From contig NZ_CP014480.1 of NCBI RefSeq assembly GCF_001580365.1, forward strand, positions 2,419,008-2,483,007: DNA of 64,000 bases, in the 5' to 3' direction. This stretch comes from Kocuria turfanensis (GTDB taxonomy: Bacteria; Actinomycetota; Actinomycetes; Actinomycetales; Micrococcaceae). The translations under genes were made by a program, and so were the position numbers. The notes below the pieces were generated by a model that saw only the letters and a program-made list of their open reading frames with translations, did no database searches and was not told the DNA's origin. Positions 8,258 through 16,849 of this stretch are shown piece by piece; the stretch's first letter is position 1; the number at the start of each line of letters is the position of its first letter.

Positions 8258-9715
8258 TCAGGAGGCGATGACCTTCGGCACGCCCAGGGCCTTGAGGCCC
8301 TCCACGCCGAACTCCACGCCGAACCCGGAGCTCTTGATCCCGCCGAAGGGCATCCGGGGATCGACGGCGCCGTGCTTGTTGATCCACACGGTGCCCGCCT
8401 GGAGCCGGGCGGCGACCTCCCGCGCCCGGTCCGGGTCCGAACCCCACACCGAGGCCCCGAGACCGACGTCCAGGCGGTTGGCCATGCGCACGGCCTCGTC
8501 GACCGAGGAGTACTTCACGATCGGCAGGGCCGGGCCGAACTGCTCCTCGGTCACCAGTGGGTTGTCGTCGTCGACGTCGGCCACGAGCGTGGTGGGGTAG
8601 AAGTACCCCGGCTGCGCCGCGGCCGGCTCCCCGCCGATCAGCACCCGGCCGCCACCGGCCCGGGCCTGCTCCACGAGGTCGGCGACGATCTCGAACTGCG
8701 CCCGGTTCTGCAGGGGACCGAGGACGTTGCGCTCGTCCCGCCCCTGGCCCATCGGCATGGCCGCCGCGACCCGGGTGAGGGCCTCGCACACGGCGTCGTG
8801 GACGTCCTCGTGGACGTAGAGGCGCTTGAGCGCGGCACAGGTCTGGCCCGTGTTGATGAACGCGCCCCAGAACAGGTCCTCGGCGATGGCCTCGGGGTCC
8901 GCGTCCGGGAGCACGATGCCGGCGTCGTTGCCGCCCAGCTCCAGGGTGAGCCGGGTCAGGGAGCCGGCGGCCGAACGCATGATCGCCTTGCCCGTGGCGG
9001 TCGAGCCGGTGAACATCAGCTTGTCCACGCCCGGGTGCTCCGACAGCGCCTCGCCGACCTCCCGGCCCCCCGCCACCACGGTGAGCACGCCCTCGGGCAG
9101 CACCTGGTTGAGCACGTGGGCGAGCCCGAGCACGGACAGCGGGGTGTACTCGGAGGGCTTGGCCACCACGGTGTTGCCCATCCGCAGGGCCGGGGCGAGC
9201 TGCCAGACCGAGATCATCATCGGCCAGTTCCACGGGCTGATGGCCCCGACGACGCCGATCGGCTCGTAGCTGAGCACGGCCCGGCCGGACTCGTCGTCGA
9301 ACAGCGTCTCGGGCTCCAGCGGCAGCGCCGCCGTCGCACGCAGCCAGGCCACCGCGCCGCCGACCTCGAACAGGGCGTTCGGCCCGTTCTGCACGGGCTT
9401 GCCCTGCTCGCGCGAGAGCAGCTCCGCGAGCGCGGCGGCGTTGGCCTCGACGGCGTCGGCTGCCCGGAGCAGCAGGGCCGCGCGCTCGGCGTCCGGGACG
9501 GCGGCCCACTCCGGCTGCTTCCGGCGGGCCCCCTCCAGGGCCCGGTCGAGGTCCTCGACCGTGGACTCCGGGGCCCGGCCGACCAGCTCCCCGGTGGCCG
9601 GGTCGAGGATCTCCCGGCCGGCCGGGTCGGTGACGGCCGCCAGCAGCTCGTCGAGGCCGAGGACGGCCGGGACGTCGGCCGGGGCGTCGGTCGTGGCGGC
9701 GGGGGTGGTGGTCAC
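8258..9715 (-). CDS. NAD(P)-dependent aldehyde dehydrogenase
   Basis: A 485-residue ALDH-superfamily enzyme that oxidises an aldehyde to the acid. PWNWP at 161-165 (N163), the general base E259 in LELGGND and the nucleophile C293 in NTGQTCAAL are all present. The C-terminal GGIKSSGFG oligomerisation motif is also intact. The GTG start at 9715 is chosen because GAAGGAGCCACC precedes it; the longer frame to 9859 runs through a palindrome. It is divergent from a GMC oxidoreductase gene with a strong palindrome between them, which suggests an alcohol-to-aldehyde-to-acid pair under joint control. Substrate unknown. Confidence 0.88.
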   Translation of the reverse strand: MTTTPAATTDAPADVPAVLGLDELLAAVTDPAGREILDPATGELVGRAPESTVEDLDRALEGARRKQPEWAAVPDAERAALLLRAADAVEANAAALAELLSREQGKPVQNGPNALFEVGGAVAWLRATAALPLEPETLFDDESGRAVLSYEPIGVVGAISPWNWPMMISVWQLAPALRMGNTVVAKPSEYTPLSVLGLAHVLNQVLPEGVLTVVAGGREVGEALSEHPGVDKLMFTGSTATGKAIMRSAAGSLTRLTLELGGNDAGIVLPDADPEAIAEDLFWGAFINTGQTCAALKRLYVHEDVHDAVCEALTRVAAAMPMGQGRDERNVLGPLQNRAQFEIVADLVEQARAGGGRVLIGGEPAAAQPGYFYPTTLVADVDDDNPLVTEEQFGPALPIVKYSSVDEAVRMANRLDVGLGASVWGSDPDRAREVAARLQAGTVWINKHGAVDPRMPFGGIKSSGFGVEFGVEGLKALGVPKVIAS

Positions 9716-9802
9716 GGTGGCTCCTTCGGAAGGACGGGTGCGGTGCTGCCCCCATGGTGACCCGGGACACACCCGGTCGGCTTGACCGTGCGAGCACGGC
9801 TG

Positions 9803-9838
9803 TTGACCCACAGCGCGGATTCCCGCGCTGTGGGTCAA
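9803..9838. repeat. Perfect 16-bp palindrome between divergent oxidation genes
   Basis: Arms 9803-9818 (starting TTGACCCACAGCG) and 9823-9838 are perfectly complementary around the 4-base centre ATTC. It lies 87 bases before the aldehyde dehydrogenase start and 55 before the GMC oxidoreductase start. A regulator-binding site or a transcript hairpin are both possible. The outer 9-mer TTGACCCAC recurs in the tandem repeat at 14343-14396. Confidence 0.7.
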
Positions 9839-9893
9839 GGGTCCTGCGCGCCGGGACAACCCGCCGCGACGTGCCCCGGATCACACTGGGGCC

Positions 9894-11493
9894 ATGCGCA
9901 ACGAGACCGCCAAGACCTACGTCGTCGTGGGCGCCGGCACCGCCGGCAGCATCCTGACCCGCCGCCTCCTGGACGCCGGCCACGAGGTGATCCTCCTGGA
10001 GGCCGGGGGGCACGGACCTCAACCCGGCCATCCACCAGGTGTCCCGCCTGGGCGAGCTGTGGCACTCGCCGGAGGACTGGGACTACTTCACCGTGCCCCA
10101 GCGGCACGCGGACGGCCGGGTGATCCACTGGCCGCGCGGACGCGTGCTCGGCGGCTCCCACGCCCTCAACGCCACGATCTGGGTGCGCGGCGCCGCCCAG
10201 GACTACGACGCCTGGGCGGCGGACGGCTGCCCAGGATGGGGGTGGGAGGACGTGCTGCCCTGGTTCCGGGCGCTCGAGACCTACGTCCCGCCCGCCGGGA
10301 CGGCCCCCGGCGACAGCCGCGGCACCGACGGGCCGGTGCCCGTGGTGCAGGACTACCCGCTCAACCCGGTGTTCGCCTCGATCGTCGAGGCGGCCGAGCA
10401 GGTGGGCGTGCCCTACAACGAGGACTACAACGGCGGCACGCTGGACGGGGTCTCCCAGCAGCAGATCAACGTCCGGGACGGGCGGCGGTTCAACACCTGG
10501 ATGGCCTACGTCAAGCCGGTGGAGGAGCACCCGCGGCTGAACCTGCGCACCGGAGTGCTCCTGCAGCGGGTGCTCGTCGAGGACGGACGCGCGGTCGGCG
10601 TGGCCGTGGTGCCCCTCGCCGCCCCGGACGGTGCGCCCGAGGAGATCCGCGCCGACGAGGTCGTCCTGTGCGCCGGGGCGCTCGACTCGCCGAAGATCCT
10701 CCTGCGCTCGGGCATCGGCCCCGCCGCACACCTCACCGACGTCGGCGTCCCCGTGGTCCACGACCTCCCCGGGGTGGGGGCGAACCTGCACGACCACCTG
10801 CTGGCCCCGGTCATCGCCGAGGCCACGGCCCGGACGATCGAGCACCCCGAGTCCGACTGGTCGGTCACCCAGACCCACCTGTTCTGGCGCTCCCGCCCGG
10901 ACCTGGACGCCCCCGACACCCAGCCGATCCACTTCTCCGTCCCGATGTACGACGAGGGCATGGAGGGGCCGATGAACGCGTTCACGCTGCACGCCGGACT
11001 GGTCCGCCCCCGGTCCCGCGGCACCGTGCGCCTCACCGGGCCGGGCGTGTCCGACCCCGTGGCGCTCGACCCGAACATCTTCGACGACCCGCGCGACCGC
11101 GAGGCCCTGCTCGCCTCCCTGCGCCAGGCCCGCGAGATGGTGCGCACCCGCCCCCTCGCGCAGGACTGGGGCGCCGAGGAGCTCTACCCCGGCCCCGAGG
11201 TGCGCACCGAGGAGGAGGAGGTCGCCTACCTCCACCGGTTCGTGACCACCTACCACCACCAGGTCGGCACCTGCCGGATGGGCACCGGCCCGGACGCGGT
11301 GGTCTCCCCGGAGGACCTGCGCGTGCACGGCATCGACGGCCTGCGGGTGGTGGACGCCTCGGTGATGCCGCGGGTGCCCAGCGGCAACACCAACGCGCCC
11401 ACGGCGATGATCGCCGAGCGCGCCGCGTCCCTCATCACCGGCGGCAGCACCACCCTGGCCGCCACGGCGGCCGCCGCGGGCGCCGAGGACTGA
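9894..11493 (+). pseudogene. GMC-family FAD oxidoreductase with a +1 frameshift
   Basis: The first 39 codons encode the FAD-binding Rossmann motif VVVGAGTAGSILTRRLLDAG followed by VILLEAGG. The family sequence then continues in another frame as LGELWHSPEDWDYFTVPQ and runs to the stop at 11493. The switch falls in a run of six G at 10005-10010; five G would restore one 532-residue frame, the normal GMC length. The C-terminus keeps the HHQVGTCRMG active-site region and the NTNAPTAMIAERAA end. So the gene is either a recent pseudogene, slippage-controlled, or a sequencing error. Choline or other alcohols are possible substrates, but no specific one is supported. Confidence 0.75.
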
Positions 11494-11648
11494 CGGCCGG
11501 CGGACCGGAGCCGCCGCGCCGGCGTCCCCGGTCCGGGCCGGCGCGCCTACACTGGCCGCGACTGGCCGCCCGGACGCCGAGGGCGGCCCCGCCGACGCGG
11601 CGGTGCCGCGCCGAGGGAGTGGGCCGCGGGGCCCGGGAGGGACGATCG

Positions 11649-12524
11649 ATGAGCCTGCGGATGGACCTGACCGCCCGGGCGGTGGCCGTGCGCGCCCGCC
11701 TCAGCCCGTTCCGGGAGCTGGACCAGCTGCGGGGCCGGCCCTATCCGGAGCCCGCGGCGGTGCCGAAGGACCTGCGGCGCTCGCACGAGCTCACCCGCGA
11801 GGAGGTGGCCGGGCGCCCGGTGCTGCGCCTGACCCCGCGCGCCGGCGCGGACGGGTCCCACCTGATCTACCTGCACGGCGGGGCGTTCGTGAACCCGCTG
11901 CTGCCGGCGCACTGGTGGATCATCCGCGAGGTCGTCAAGGGCACGGGCACCACGGTCACGGTGCCCCTCTACCGGCTCGCCCCGGAGGGCTGCGCGGACG
12001 AGGGCTACGAGTTCCTCGCCGCGGCCTGGTCCGACCTCGTGGCCCGGCCCTCCGTGGACCGGATCGTCGTGGCGGGGGACTCCGCCGGCGGGTGCCTGGC
12101 GATCGGGCTGGCCATGCTGCTGCGCGACACCGGGCTGCGGGCCCCCGACCACGTCGTCGGCTTCTCCCCGGCCCTGGACGTCACCGCGACCCACCCGGCC
12201 GTGCGCGAGATCGACCCGCACGACCCGATGCTGAGCACGGACGAGGTCGTCCCGCTGTGCCAGGCCTGGGCCGGGGACCGCTCGCTGACCGACCCCCTGG
12301 TCAGCCCCGTCCACGGCAACGTGGACGGCCTGCCGCCGGTGCACCTCGTGCAGGGCGGACGGGACATCCTCGCCGCCGACGCCCTCGGCTTCGCCCGGGC
12401 CCTGCAGCGCGCCGGCAACCCCGGTCGGCTGCTCTACGAGCCCGGCGCCTTCCACGTCTACGTGGGCGCGTGGTGGACCCCCGAGGCCCAGCGGGCCATC
12501 CGGCACGTGCGCTCGCTGCTCTGA
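11649..12524 (+). CDS. Alpha/beta hydrolase, HSL-type esterase
   Basis: A 291-residue esterase/lipase of the hormone-sensitive-lipase group: oxyanion motif HGGAF (76-80), nucleophile S145 in GDSAGG, acid D239 in GGRDIL, and H269 in AFHVY. No signal peptide, so it is likely cytoplasmic. GGGAGGGACGATCG precedes the ATG, and a TACACT -10-like element lies at 11548-11553. It follows the frameshifted GMC gene by 155 bases and could be separately transcribed. Physiological substrate unknown. Confidence 0.85.
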   Translation: MSLRMDLTARAVAVRARLSPFRELDQLRGRPYPEPAAVPKDLRRSHELTREEVAGRPVLRLTPRAGADGSHLIYLHGGAFVNPLLPAHWWIIREVVKGTGTTVTVPLYRLAPEGCADEGYEFLAAAWSDLVARPSVDRIVVAGDSAGGCLAIGLAMLLRDTGLRAPDHVVGFSPALDVTATHPAVREIDPHDPMLSTDEVVPLCQAWAGDRSLTDPLVSPVHGNVDGLPPVHLVQGGRDILAADALGFARALQRAGNPGRLLYEPGAFHVYVGAWWTPEAQRAIRHVRSLL

Positions 12525-12584
12525 TCGCCGGCCGCCGGATCCGTCCCGGCGTCCGGACCGGGCCGGTGCGGTAGTCTGCCGGTC

Positions 12585-13085
12585 ATGTCGCAGATCCGGA
12601 AGGCCCGCCAGGAGGACGTGCCCGCCATCCTCGGGATGGTGCGGGACCTGGCCGTGTACGAGCGCGAGCCCGACGCGGTGCGGATGACCGAGCAGCAGCT
12701 GGCGGAGGCGCTGTTCGGGGCGCACCCGGCCGTCTTCGCCCACGTCGTGGAGGACGAGGGCCGCCTGCAGGGCTTCGCCCTGTGGTTCCGCACCTTCTCC
12801 ACCTGGGAGGGCGTGCACGGCATCCACCTCGAGGACCTCTACGTGCGCCCCGAGGCCCGCGGCGCCGGCCACGGCAAGGCGCTCCTGCAGGCCCTGGCCC
12901 GGCACGCGGTGGCGCAGGGCTGGGCGCGGGTCGAGTGGAGCGTGCTGAACTGGAACGAGCCGTCGATCGGCTTCTACCGCAGCCTCGGCGCGCTGCCCCA
13001 GGACGAGTGGTCCGTCTTCCGGCTCACCGGGGACGCCCTGCACCGGGTCGGCGCCGCGCGGGAGCACCAGCCCGACCGCGCCTGA
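12585..13085 (+). CDS. GNAT-family N-acetyltransferase
   Basis: A 166-residue acetyltransferase. The acetyl-CoA site appears as LEDLYVRPEARGAGHGKALL (about 81-100), the R/Q-x-x-G-x-G/A loop, and SVLNWNEPSIGFYRSLGA carries the N-x-x-A/S-x-x-FY element. The pattern resembles the diamine/thialysine acetyltransferase branch. TAGTCT at 12572-12577 ends 7 bases before the ATG and there is no ribosome site, which fits a leaderless mRNA. Acceptor substrate unknown. Confidence 0.85.
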   Translation: MSQIRKARQEDVPAILGMVRDLAVYEREPDAVRMTEQQLAEALFGAHPAVFAHVVEDEGRLQGFALWFRTFSTWEGVHGIHLEDLYVRPEARGAGHGKALLQALARHAVAQGWARVEWSVLNWNEPSIGFYRSLGALPQDEWSVFRLTGDALHRVGAAREHQPDRA

Positions 13086-13218
13086 GCGCCCCGCACGTCC
13101 TCCGGGGCGCTGCGGTCGACCCGACGGCGGCACCCCGGTGCGTGCCGCCGCGGCCGGGCCACCGCCTCGTCGGTCCGGAATAGCGCACGACCGCCCGGCG
13201 TTCCCTTTTTTCAGTGAT

Positions 13219-14331
13219 ATGTCAACGAATGGGGGCGTCGTGCTGAAGGTCGTGGTCGTCGGAGCCGGGCAGGCAGGGCTGTCCGCGGCCCACCACCTGC
13301 GCCGCCGCGGACTGGTGCCCGAGGAGGACTTCGTGGTCCTCGACGCCAACCCCGGGCCCGGGGGAGCGTGGCGGCACCGCTGGCCCTCGCTGACCTTCGG
13401 CGGGGCCCACGGCATCCACGACCTGCCCGGGATGCCCCTGGGGGTCCCCGATCCGGCCGAGCCCGCCTCCGCCGTGGTCACCCGCTACTACGGCGAGTAC
13501 GAGCGCCGCTTCGAGCTGCCCGTGCACCGTCCCGTGGCCGTGCGCCGGGTGGAGTCCGTCTCCGACGGCGGGCCGCTCGACGTGGTCACGGACACCGGGA
13601 CCTGGCGGACGCAGCTGCTGATCAACGGCACCGGCACGTGGGACCGCCCGCACTGGCCGTACTACCCCGGCCGGGAGCTCTTCCGGGGGCGGCAGCTGCA
13701 CACCCACGACTTCCGCTCCGCACAGAAGTTCCGCGGCCGGCACGTCGTGGTCGTGGGCGGGGGCACCTCCGCCGTGCAGTTCCTGCTGCAGCTGGACGCG
13801 GCCGGCGCCACGACCACGTGGGTCACCCGCCGCCCGCCGCAGTTCACGCCGCGCCCCTTCGACGCCGAGTGGGGCCGGGACGTGGAGCGCCGGGTCGACG
13901 CGCGGACCCGGGCGGGGCTGCCCACGCAGAGCGTGGTCTCGGCCACCGGCCTGCCTCTCACTCCGCAGTACCGGGCCGGGATCGAGGCCGGGGTCCTGGT
14001 CTCGGCCGGTCCGCTGCGGGAGATCACCGCCGAAGGGGTCCGCCTGGCCGACGGCCGGGAGATCCGCGCCGACGCGATTCTCTGGGCCACCGGCTTCCGG
14101 CCCGCCCTCGACCACCTCGCCCCGCTCGGGCTGCGCGAGCCCGGCGGCGGAATCCGGACGGACGGGGTGCGGGTGCTCGCCGACCCGCGCGTGCTGCTCG
14201 TCGGCTACGGGGCCTCCGCCTCGACCCTTGGCGCAACCCGGGCGGGACGGGCCGCCGCGCGGGAGGCCGTGCGGGGGCTGGGCGCGGGGACGTCCGGGCC
14301 CCGGGCACTCGTGCCCACCGCCCGCAGCTGA
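13219..14331 (+). CDS. FAD-dependent NAD(P)H oxidoreductase / monooxygenase-like
   Basis: A protein of about 370 residues with two dinucleotide motifs: VVVGAGQAGLSAAHHL near the start for FAD, and VVVGGGTSAVQFLLQL (about 174-189) for NADPH. ILWATGFRPALDHL near residue 290 resembles the ATG motif of flavin-containing monooxygenases. The second domain is shorter than in Baeyer-Villiger enzymes. The start is uncertain: ATG 13219 has no ribosome site, and a GTG at 13240 follows a G-run. The downstream FMN reductase gene, 79 bases away, suggests a linked redox function. Confidence 0.75.
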   Translation: MSTNGGVVLKVVVVGAGQAGLSAAHHLRRRGLVPEEDFVVLDANPGPGGAWRHRWPSLTFGGAHGIHDLPGMPLGVPDPAEPASAVVTRYYGEYERRFELPVHRPVAVRRVESVSDGGPLDVVTDTGTWRTQLLINGTGTWDRPHWPYYPGRELFRGRQLHTHDFRSAQKFRGRHVVVVGGGTSAVQFLLQLDAAGATTTWVTRRPPQFTPRPFDAEWGRDVERRVDARTRAGLPTQSVVSATGLPLTPQYRAGIEAGVLVSAGPLREITAEGVRLADGREIRADAILWATGFRPALDHLAPLGLREPGGGIRTDGVRVLADPRVLLVGYGASASTLGATRAGRAAAREAVRGLGAGTSGPRALVPTARS

Positions 14332-14342
14332 GCCACCCCGCG

Positions 14343-14396
14343 CCATTGACCCACGCCACACCATTGACCCACCGCACACCATTGACCCACCGCAGG
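14343..14396 (+). repeat. Three 18-bp tandem repeats containing TTGACCCAC
   Basis: Units at 14343-14360, 14361-14378 and 14379-14396 share CCATTGACCCAC, followed by GCCACA, CGCACA and CGCAGG. The array fills the gap between the oxidoreductase stop and the FMN reductase ribosome site. The 9-mer TTGACCCAC also forms the outer arms of the palindrome at 9803-9838. Confidence 0.75.
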
Positions 14397-14410
14397 CAGG
14401 AGGAACCGTC

Positions 14411-14986
14411 ATGGTCCGCATCGGCATCATCCTCGGCAGCACCCGTCCCAACCGCAACGGGGAGGCCGTGGCGCACTGGGTGCTTACCCACGCCGCCCCC
14501 CGCGACGACGCGCACTTCGAGCTCCTCGACCTGCGCGAGCACGACCTGCCGCACCTGGACGAGCCCGTGCCGCCCTCGGCGGGCCGGTACCAGCACGAGC
14601 ACACGCGACGGTGGGCCGCCACGATCGACGGCTTCGACGGCTTCGTCGTCGTCACCCCCGAGTACAACCACGGCCCTCCCGGAGTGCTGAAGAACGCCTT
14701 CGACCACCTCTACGCCGAGTGGAGCAACAAGGCCGTGGGCTTCGTCTCCTACGGCTCCGCCGGCGGGGTGCGCGCCGTGGAGCAGCTGCGGCAGGTCGCC
14801 GGGGAGCTCCAGCTGGCCGACGTGCGCCAGCAGGTCGCCCTGTCCCTGCGCACCGACTTCGAGCACTACAGCACCTTCGCCCCGGCGGAGCACCACCTGC
14901 GCGCGCTGTCCACGATGCTGGACCAGGTGATCGCCTGGTCCGCCGCGCTCGCGCCGCTGCGTGCTCCGGCCGGCGGGGCCGGATGA
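14411..14986 (+). CDS. NADPH-dependent FMN reductase
   Basis: A 191-residue flavodoxin-like reductase. The phosphate-binding loop is GSTRPNRNGEAVAHW (residues 9-23), and VVVTPEYNHGPPGVLKNAFDHL carries the PEYN motif typical of the NADPH-dependent FMN reductase / chromate reductase family. It supplies reduced FMN or directly reduces quinones and metals. AGGAGGAACCGTC precedes the ATG. It follows a flavoprotein gene and three tandem repeats, so it may be controlled separately. Confidence 0.88.
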   Translation: MVRIGIILGSTRPNRNGEAVAHWVLTHAAPRDDAHFELLDLREHDLPHLDEPVPPSAGRYQHEHTRRWAATIDGFDGFVVVTPEYNHGPPGVLKNAFDHLYAEWSNKAVGFVSYGSAGGVRAVEQLRQVAGELQLADVRQQVALSLRTDFEHYSTFAPAEHHLRALSTMLDQVIAWSAALAPLRAPAGGAG

Positions 14987-15040
14987 GCGCGGCGTCGTCG
15001 TAGGCTGAGCACATCCAGCCGTCCCGACGAAGGAGCACCC

Positions 15041-15181
15041 GTGAGCGACCAGCCGACTTCCAGCCCCGACCCGATCGAGGACGCGGCCAAGATCGACGAC
15101 GCCGACATGACCACCGAGATGACCCCGGTGCCGCACGAGCACGGCGACGCCAAGAACGAGGACTCCGACCCGGAGGGCTGA
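15041..15181 (+). CDS. Small acidic protein (46 aa)
   Basis: GTG start at 15041 with GAAGGAGCACCC just upstream and a TAGGCT -10-like element at 15001-15006. The product has about 14 acidic residues, no cysteine and no hydrophobic stretch, and is probably disordered. A strong terminator lies 45 bases after the stop, so this is a complete monocistronic unit. No family recognised. Confidence 0.6.
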   Translation: MSDQPTSSPDPIEDAAKIDDADMTTEMTPVPHEHGDAKNEDSDPEG

Positions 15182-15226
15182 TCCCGCACCACTGATCCCG
15201 CACGGCCGCCGGTCCGCGCGGCCACC

Positions 15227-15270
15227 CGGGGACGCCCCCGGAGAGCAGCAGCTCTCCGGGGGCGTCCCCG
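15227..15270 (+). terminator. Strong hairpin terminator
   Basis: Perfect 19-base arms (15227-15245 and 15252-15270) with a 6-base loop CAGCAG, placed after the small acidic protein gene and before the operator region of the sugar operon. Confidence 0.85.
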
Positions 15271-15298
15271 CGTCCACGGGGTGTTGAGGGCCTCGCCG

Positions 15299-15312
15299 TG
15301 GGAACGCTCTCA
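15299..15312. promoter_or_regulatory. CebR-like operator, distal copy
   Basis: TGGGAACGCTCTCA is a 14-bp imperfect palindrome matching the known CebR box TGGGAGCGCTCCCA at 12 of 14 positions. It lies 118 bases upstream of the second copy and before the sugar-binding protein gene, so a LacI-type repressor could loop between them. Confidence 0.6.
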
Positions 15313-15389
15313 TGCAATCTTCCGGCGACGTGTGTCGCATGTTCCCTGGGTTGGCAGCATTGTCCGCTCCGGAAAGGGCGGGCGGGTGC

Positions 15390-15418
15390 TTGACAATGTG
15401 GTGTGAATCACGCACGGT
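15390..15418 (+). promoter_or_regulatory. Putative promoter of the beta-glucoside operon
   Basis: A consensus -35 TTGACA at 15390-15395 is followed after 17 bases by CACGGT at 15413-15418, a weak -10. The start point would fall at about 15425, so the operator at 15430-15443 would block initiation or clearance. Confidence 0.45.
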
Positions 15419-15429
15419 GAGCACACGGG

Positions 15430-15443
15430 TGAGAGCGCTCCCA
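15430..15443. promoter_or_regulatory. CebR-like operator, proximal copy
   Basis: TGAGAGCGCTCCCA matches the CebR box at 13 of 14 positions, with the central GAGCGCTC palindrome intact. It lies just downstream of the predicted promoter. The LacI-family protein at 20243-21316 is the likely ligand-controlled repressor. Confidence 0.7.
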
Positions 15444-15550
15444 CAGAGCGGGCGCCGCTGTCGACCGCCGAGCACCGGCCTGCGGAGAGCAGGCCCGGTG
15501 CCGTGCGGATGCCGGCAGGAACCGTCCCGTTGACGACGAAGGAGTCACCT

Positions 15551-16846
15551 GTGCGCAGCAGAGCACGATTCACCGCCCTCTCGGCCGCAGCCGCCTGCCT
15601 GGCCCTGACCATGACCGGCTGCGGAGCCGGGGCGGCCTCGGAGAACGCCGGGGTGGACGGCGAGACCGGCACCGAGGACGTGACCCTCACGGTCGCCACG
15701 TTCAACGAGTTCGGCTACGAGGAGCTGTTCGAGCAGTACGAGTCCGAGAACCCGAACGTGACCATCGAGCACAAGAAGGCCGCGACCTCCAACGAGGCCC
15801 GCGACAACCTCACCACCCGCCTGGCCGCGGGCTCGGGACTGTCCGACATCGAGGCCATCGAGGTGGACTGGCTGCCCGAGCTGATGGAGTATCCCGACCA
15901 GTTCGCCGATCTGACGGACCCCGCGGTCGAGGGGCGCTGGCTGGACTGGAAGACCGAGGCGGCCACCACGACCGACGGCCGGCTGATCGGCTACGGCACC
16001 GACTCCGGCCCGGAGGCGGTCTGCTACCGCGCGGACCTCTTCGAGGAGGCCGGACTGCCGAGCGACCGCGAGGAGGTCGCCGAGCTGCTCAGCGGGGACT
16101 GGGAGAACTACTTCTCGGTGGGCCGGGACTTCGTGGCCCAGAACGACGACGTGGCCTGGTACGACTCGGCCGGGGCCACCTACCAGGGCATGATCAACCA
16201 GGTGCAGAACGCCTACGAGACGGAGGACGGCACGGTCGTCGCCACCGAGAACCCCGAGGTGAAGGCCATCTACGAGCAGGTCCTGGCCGCCTCCACCGAG
16301 GACGACCTCTCGGCGCACCTGGGCCAGTGGAGCGACGACTGGGCCGCCGGGTTCCAGTCCGACGCCTTCGCGACCATGCTGTGCCCGGGCTGGATGCTCG
16401 GCATCATCGAGGGCAACGCCGCCGGCGTCGAGGGCTGGGACATCGCCAACGTCTTCCCCGGCGGCGGGGGCAACTGGGGCGGGTCCTACCTGACGGTGCC
16501 CACCCAGGGGGAGCACCAGGCCGAGGCGAAGAAGCTGGCCGACTGGCTGACCGCCCCGGAGCAGCAGGTGCAGGCCTTCACCGCCAAGGGCAACTTCCCG
16601 AGCCAGGTCGAGGCGCTGGAGAGCGACGAGCTGCTGAGCCAGACGAACCCGTTCTTCGCCGACGCGCCCTCGGGGGAGATCTTCGCCGAGCGCGCCCAGG
16701 CCGTGGAGGTCACCCCGTTCAAGGGGCCGAAGTACTTCCCGATCAACGACGCCATGCAGCAGGCGCTGACCCGGGTGGACGTGGACCGCACCGACGACGC
16801 CGCCTCCTCGTGGGAGAAGTTCGTCGCCGCGGTGAACGCGCTCTGA
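15551..16846 (+). CDS. Sugar ABC transporter substrate-binding lipoprotein (CebE-like)
   Basis: A 431-residue extracellular solute-binding protein of family 1. GTG at 15551 follows GAAGGAGTCACCT. The lipobox MTGCGAG lies about 30 residues in. After an acidic linker comes VTLTVATFNEFGYEELFEQYE, the first lobe of the periplasmic-binding fold. The operon context (two MalF/G-type permeases and GH1 beta-glucosidase) points to cellobiose or other beta-glucosides. It delivers substrate on the outer membrane face. Transcription is expected to be repressed through the CebR-like boxes upstream. Confidence 0.85.
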   Translation: MRSRARFTALSAAAACLALTMTGCGAGAASENAGVDGETGTEDVTLTVATFNEFGYEELFEQYESENPNVTIEHKKAATSNEARDNLTTRLAAGSGLSDIEAIEVDWLPELMEYPDQFADLTDPAVEGRWLDWKTEAATTTDGRLIGYGTDSGPEAVCYRADLFEEAGLPSDREEVAELLSGDWENYFSVGRDFVAQNDDVAWYDSAGATYQGMINQVQNAYETEDGTVVATENPEVKAIYEQVLAASTEDDLSAHLGQWSDDWAAGFQSDAFATMLCPGWMLGIIEGNAAGVEGWDIANVFPGGGGNWGGSYLTVPTQGEHQAEAKKLADWLTAPEQQVQAFTAKGNFPSQVEALESDELLSQTNPFFADAPSGEIFAERAQAVEVTPFKGPKYFPINDAMQQALTRVDVDRTDDAASSWEKFVAAVNAL

Positions 16847-16849
16847 CCC

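Noticed and set aside
8258-11493. Assignment of the ALDH/GMC pair as betaine synthesis betB/betA
   Set aside because: The families fit but no choline-specific residues, betaine transporter or BetI regulator are seen; the substrate is left open.
9894-12524. One 876-residue protein from the GMC start to the esterase end
   Set aside because: The frame joins the first 39 GMC codons to the esterase only because the frameshifted stretch happens to lack stops; the esterase has its own ribosome site and start at 11649.
14343-14396. CRISPR-like array
   Set aside because: The 18-bp units are contiguous with no spacers; it is a tandem repeat.
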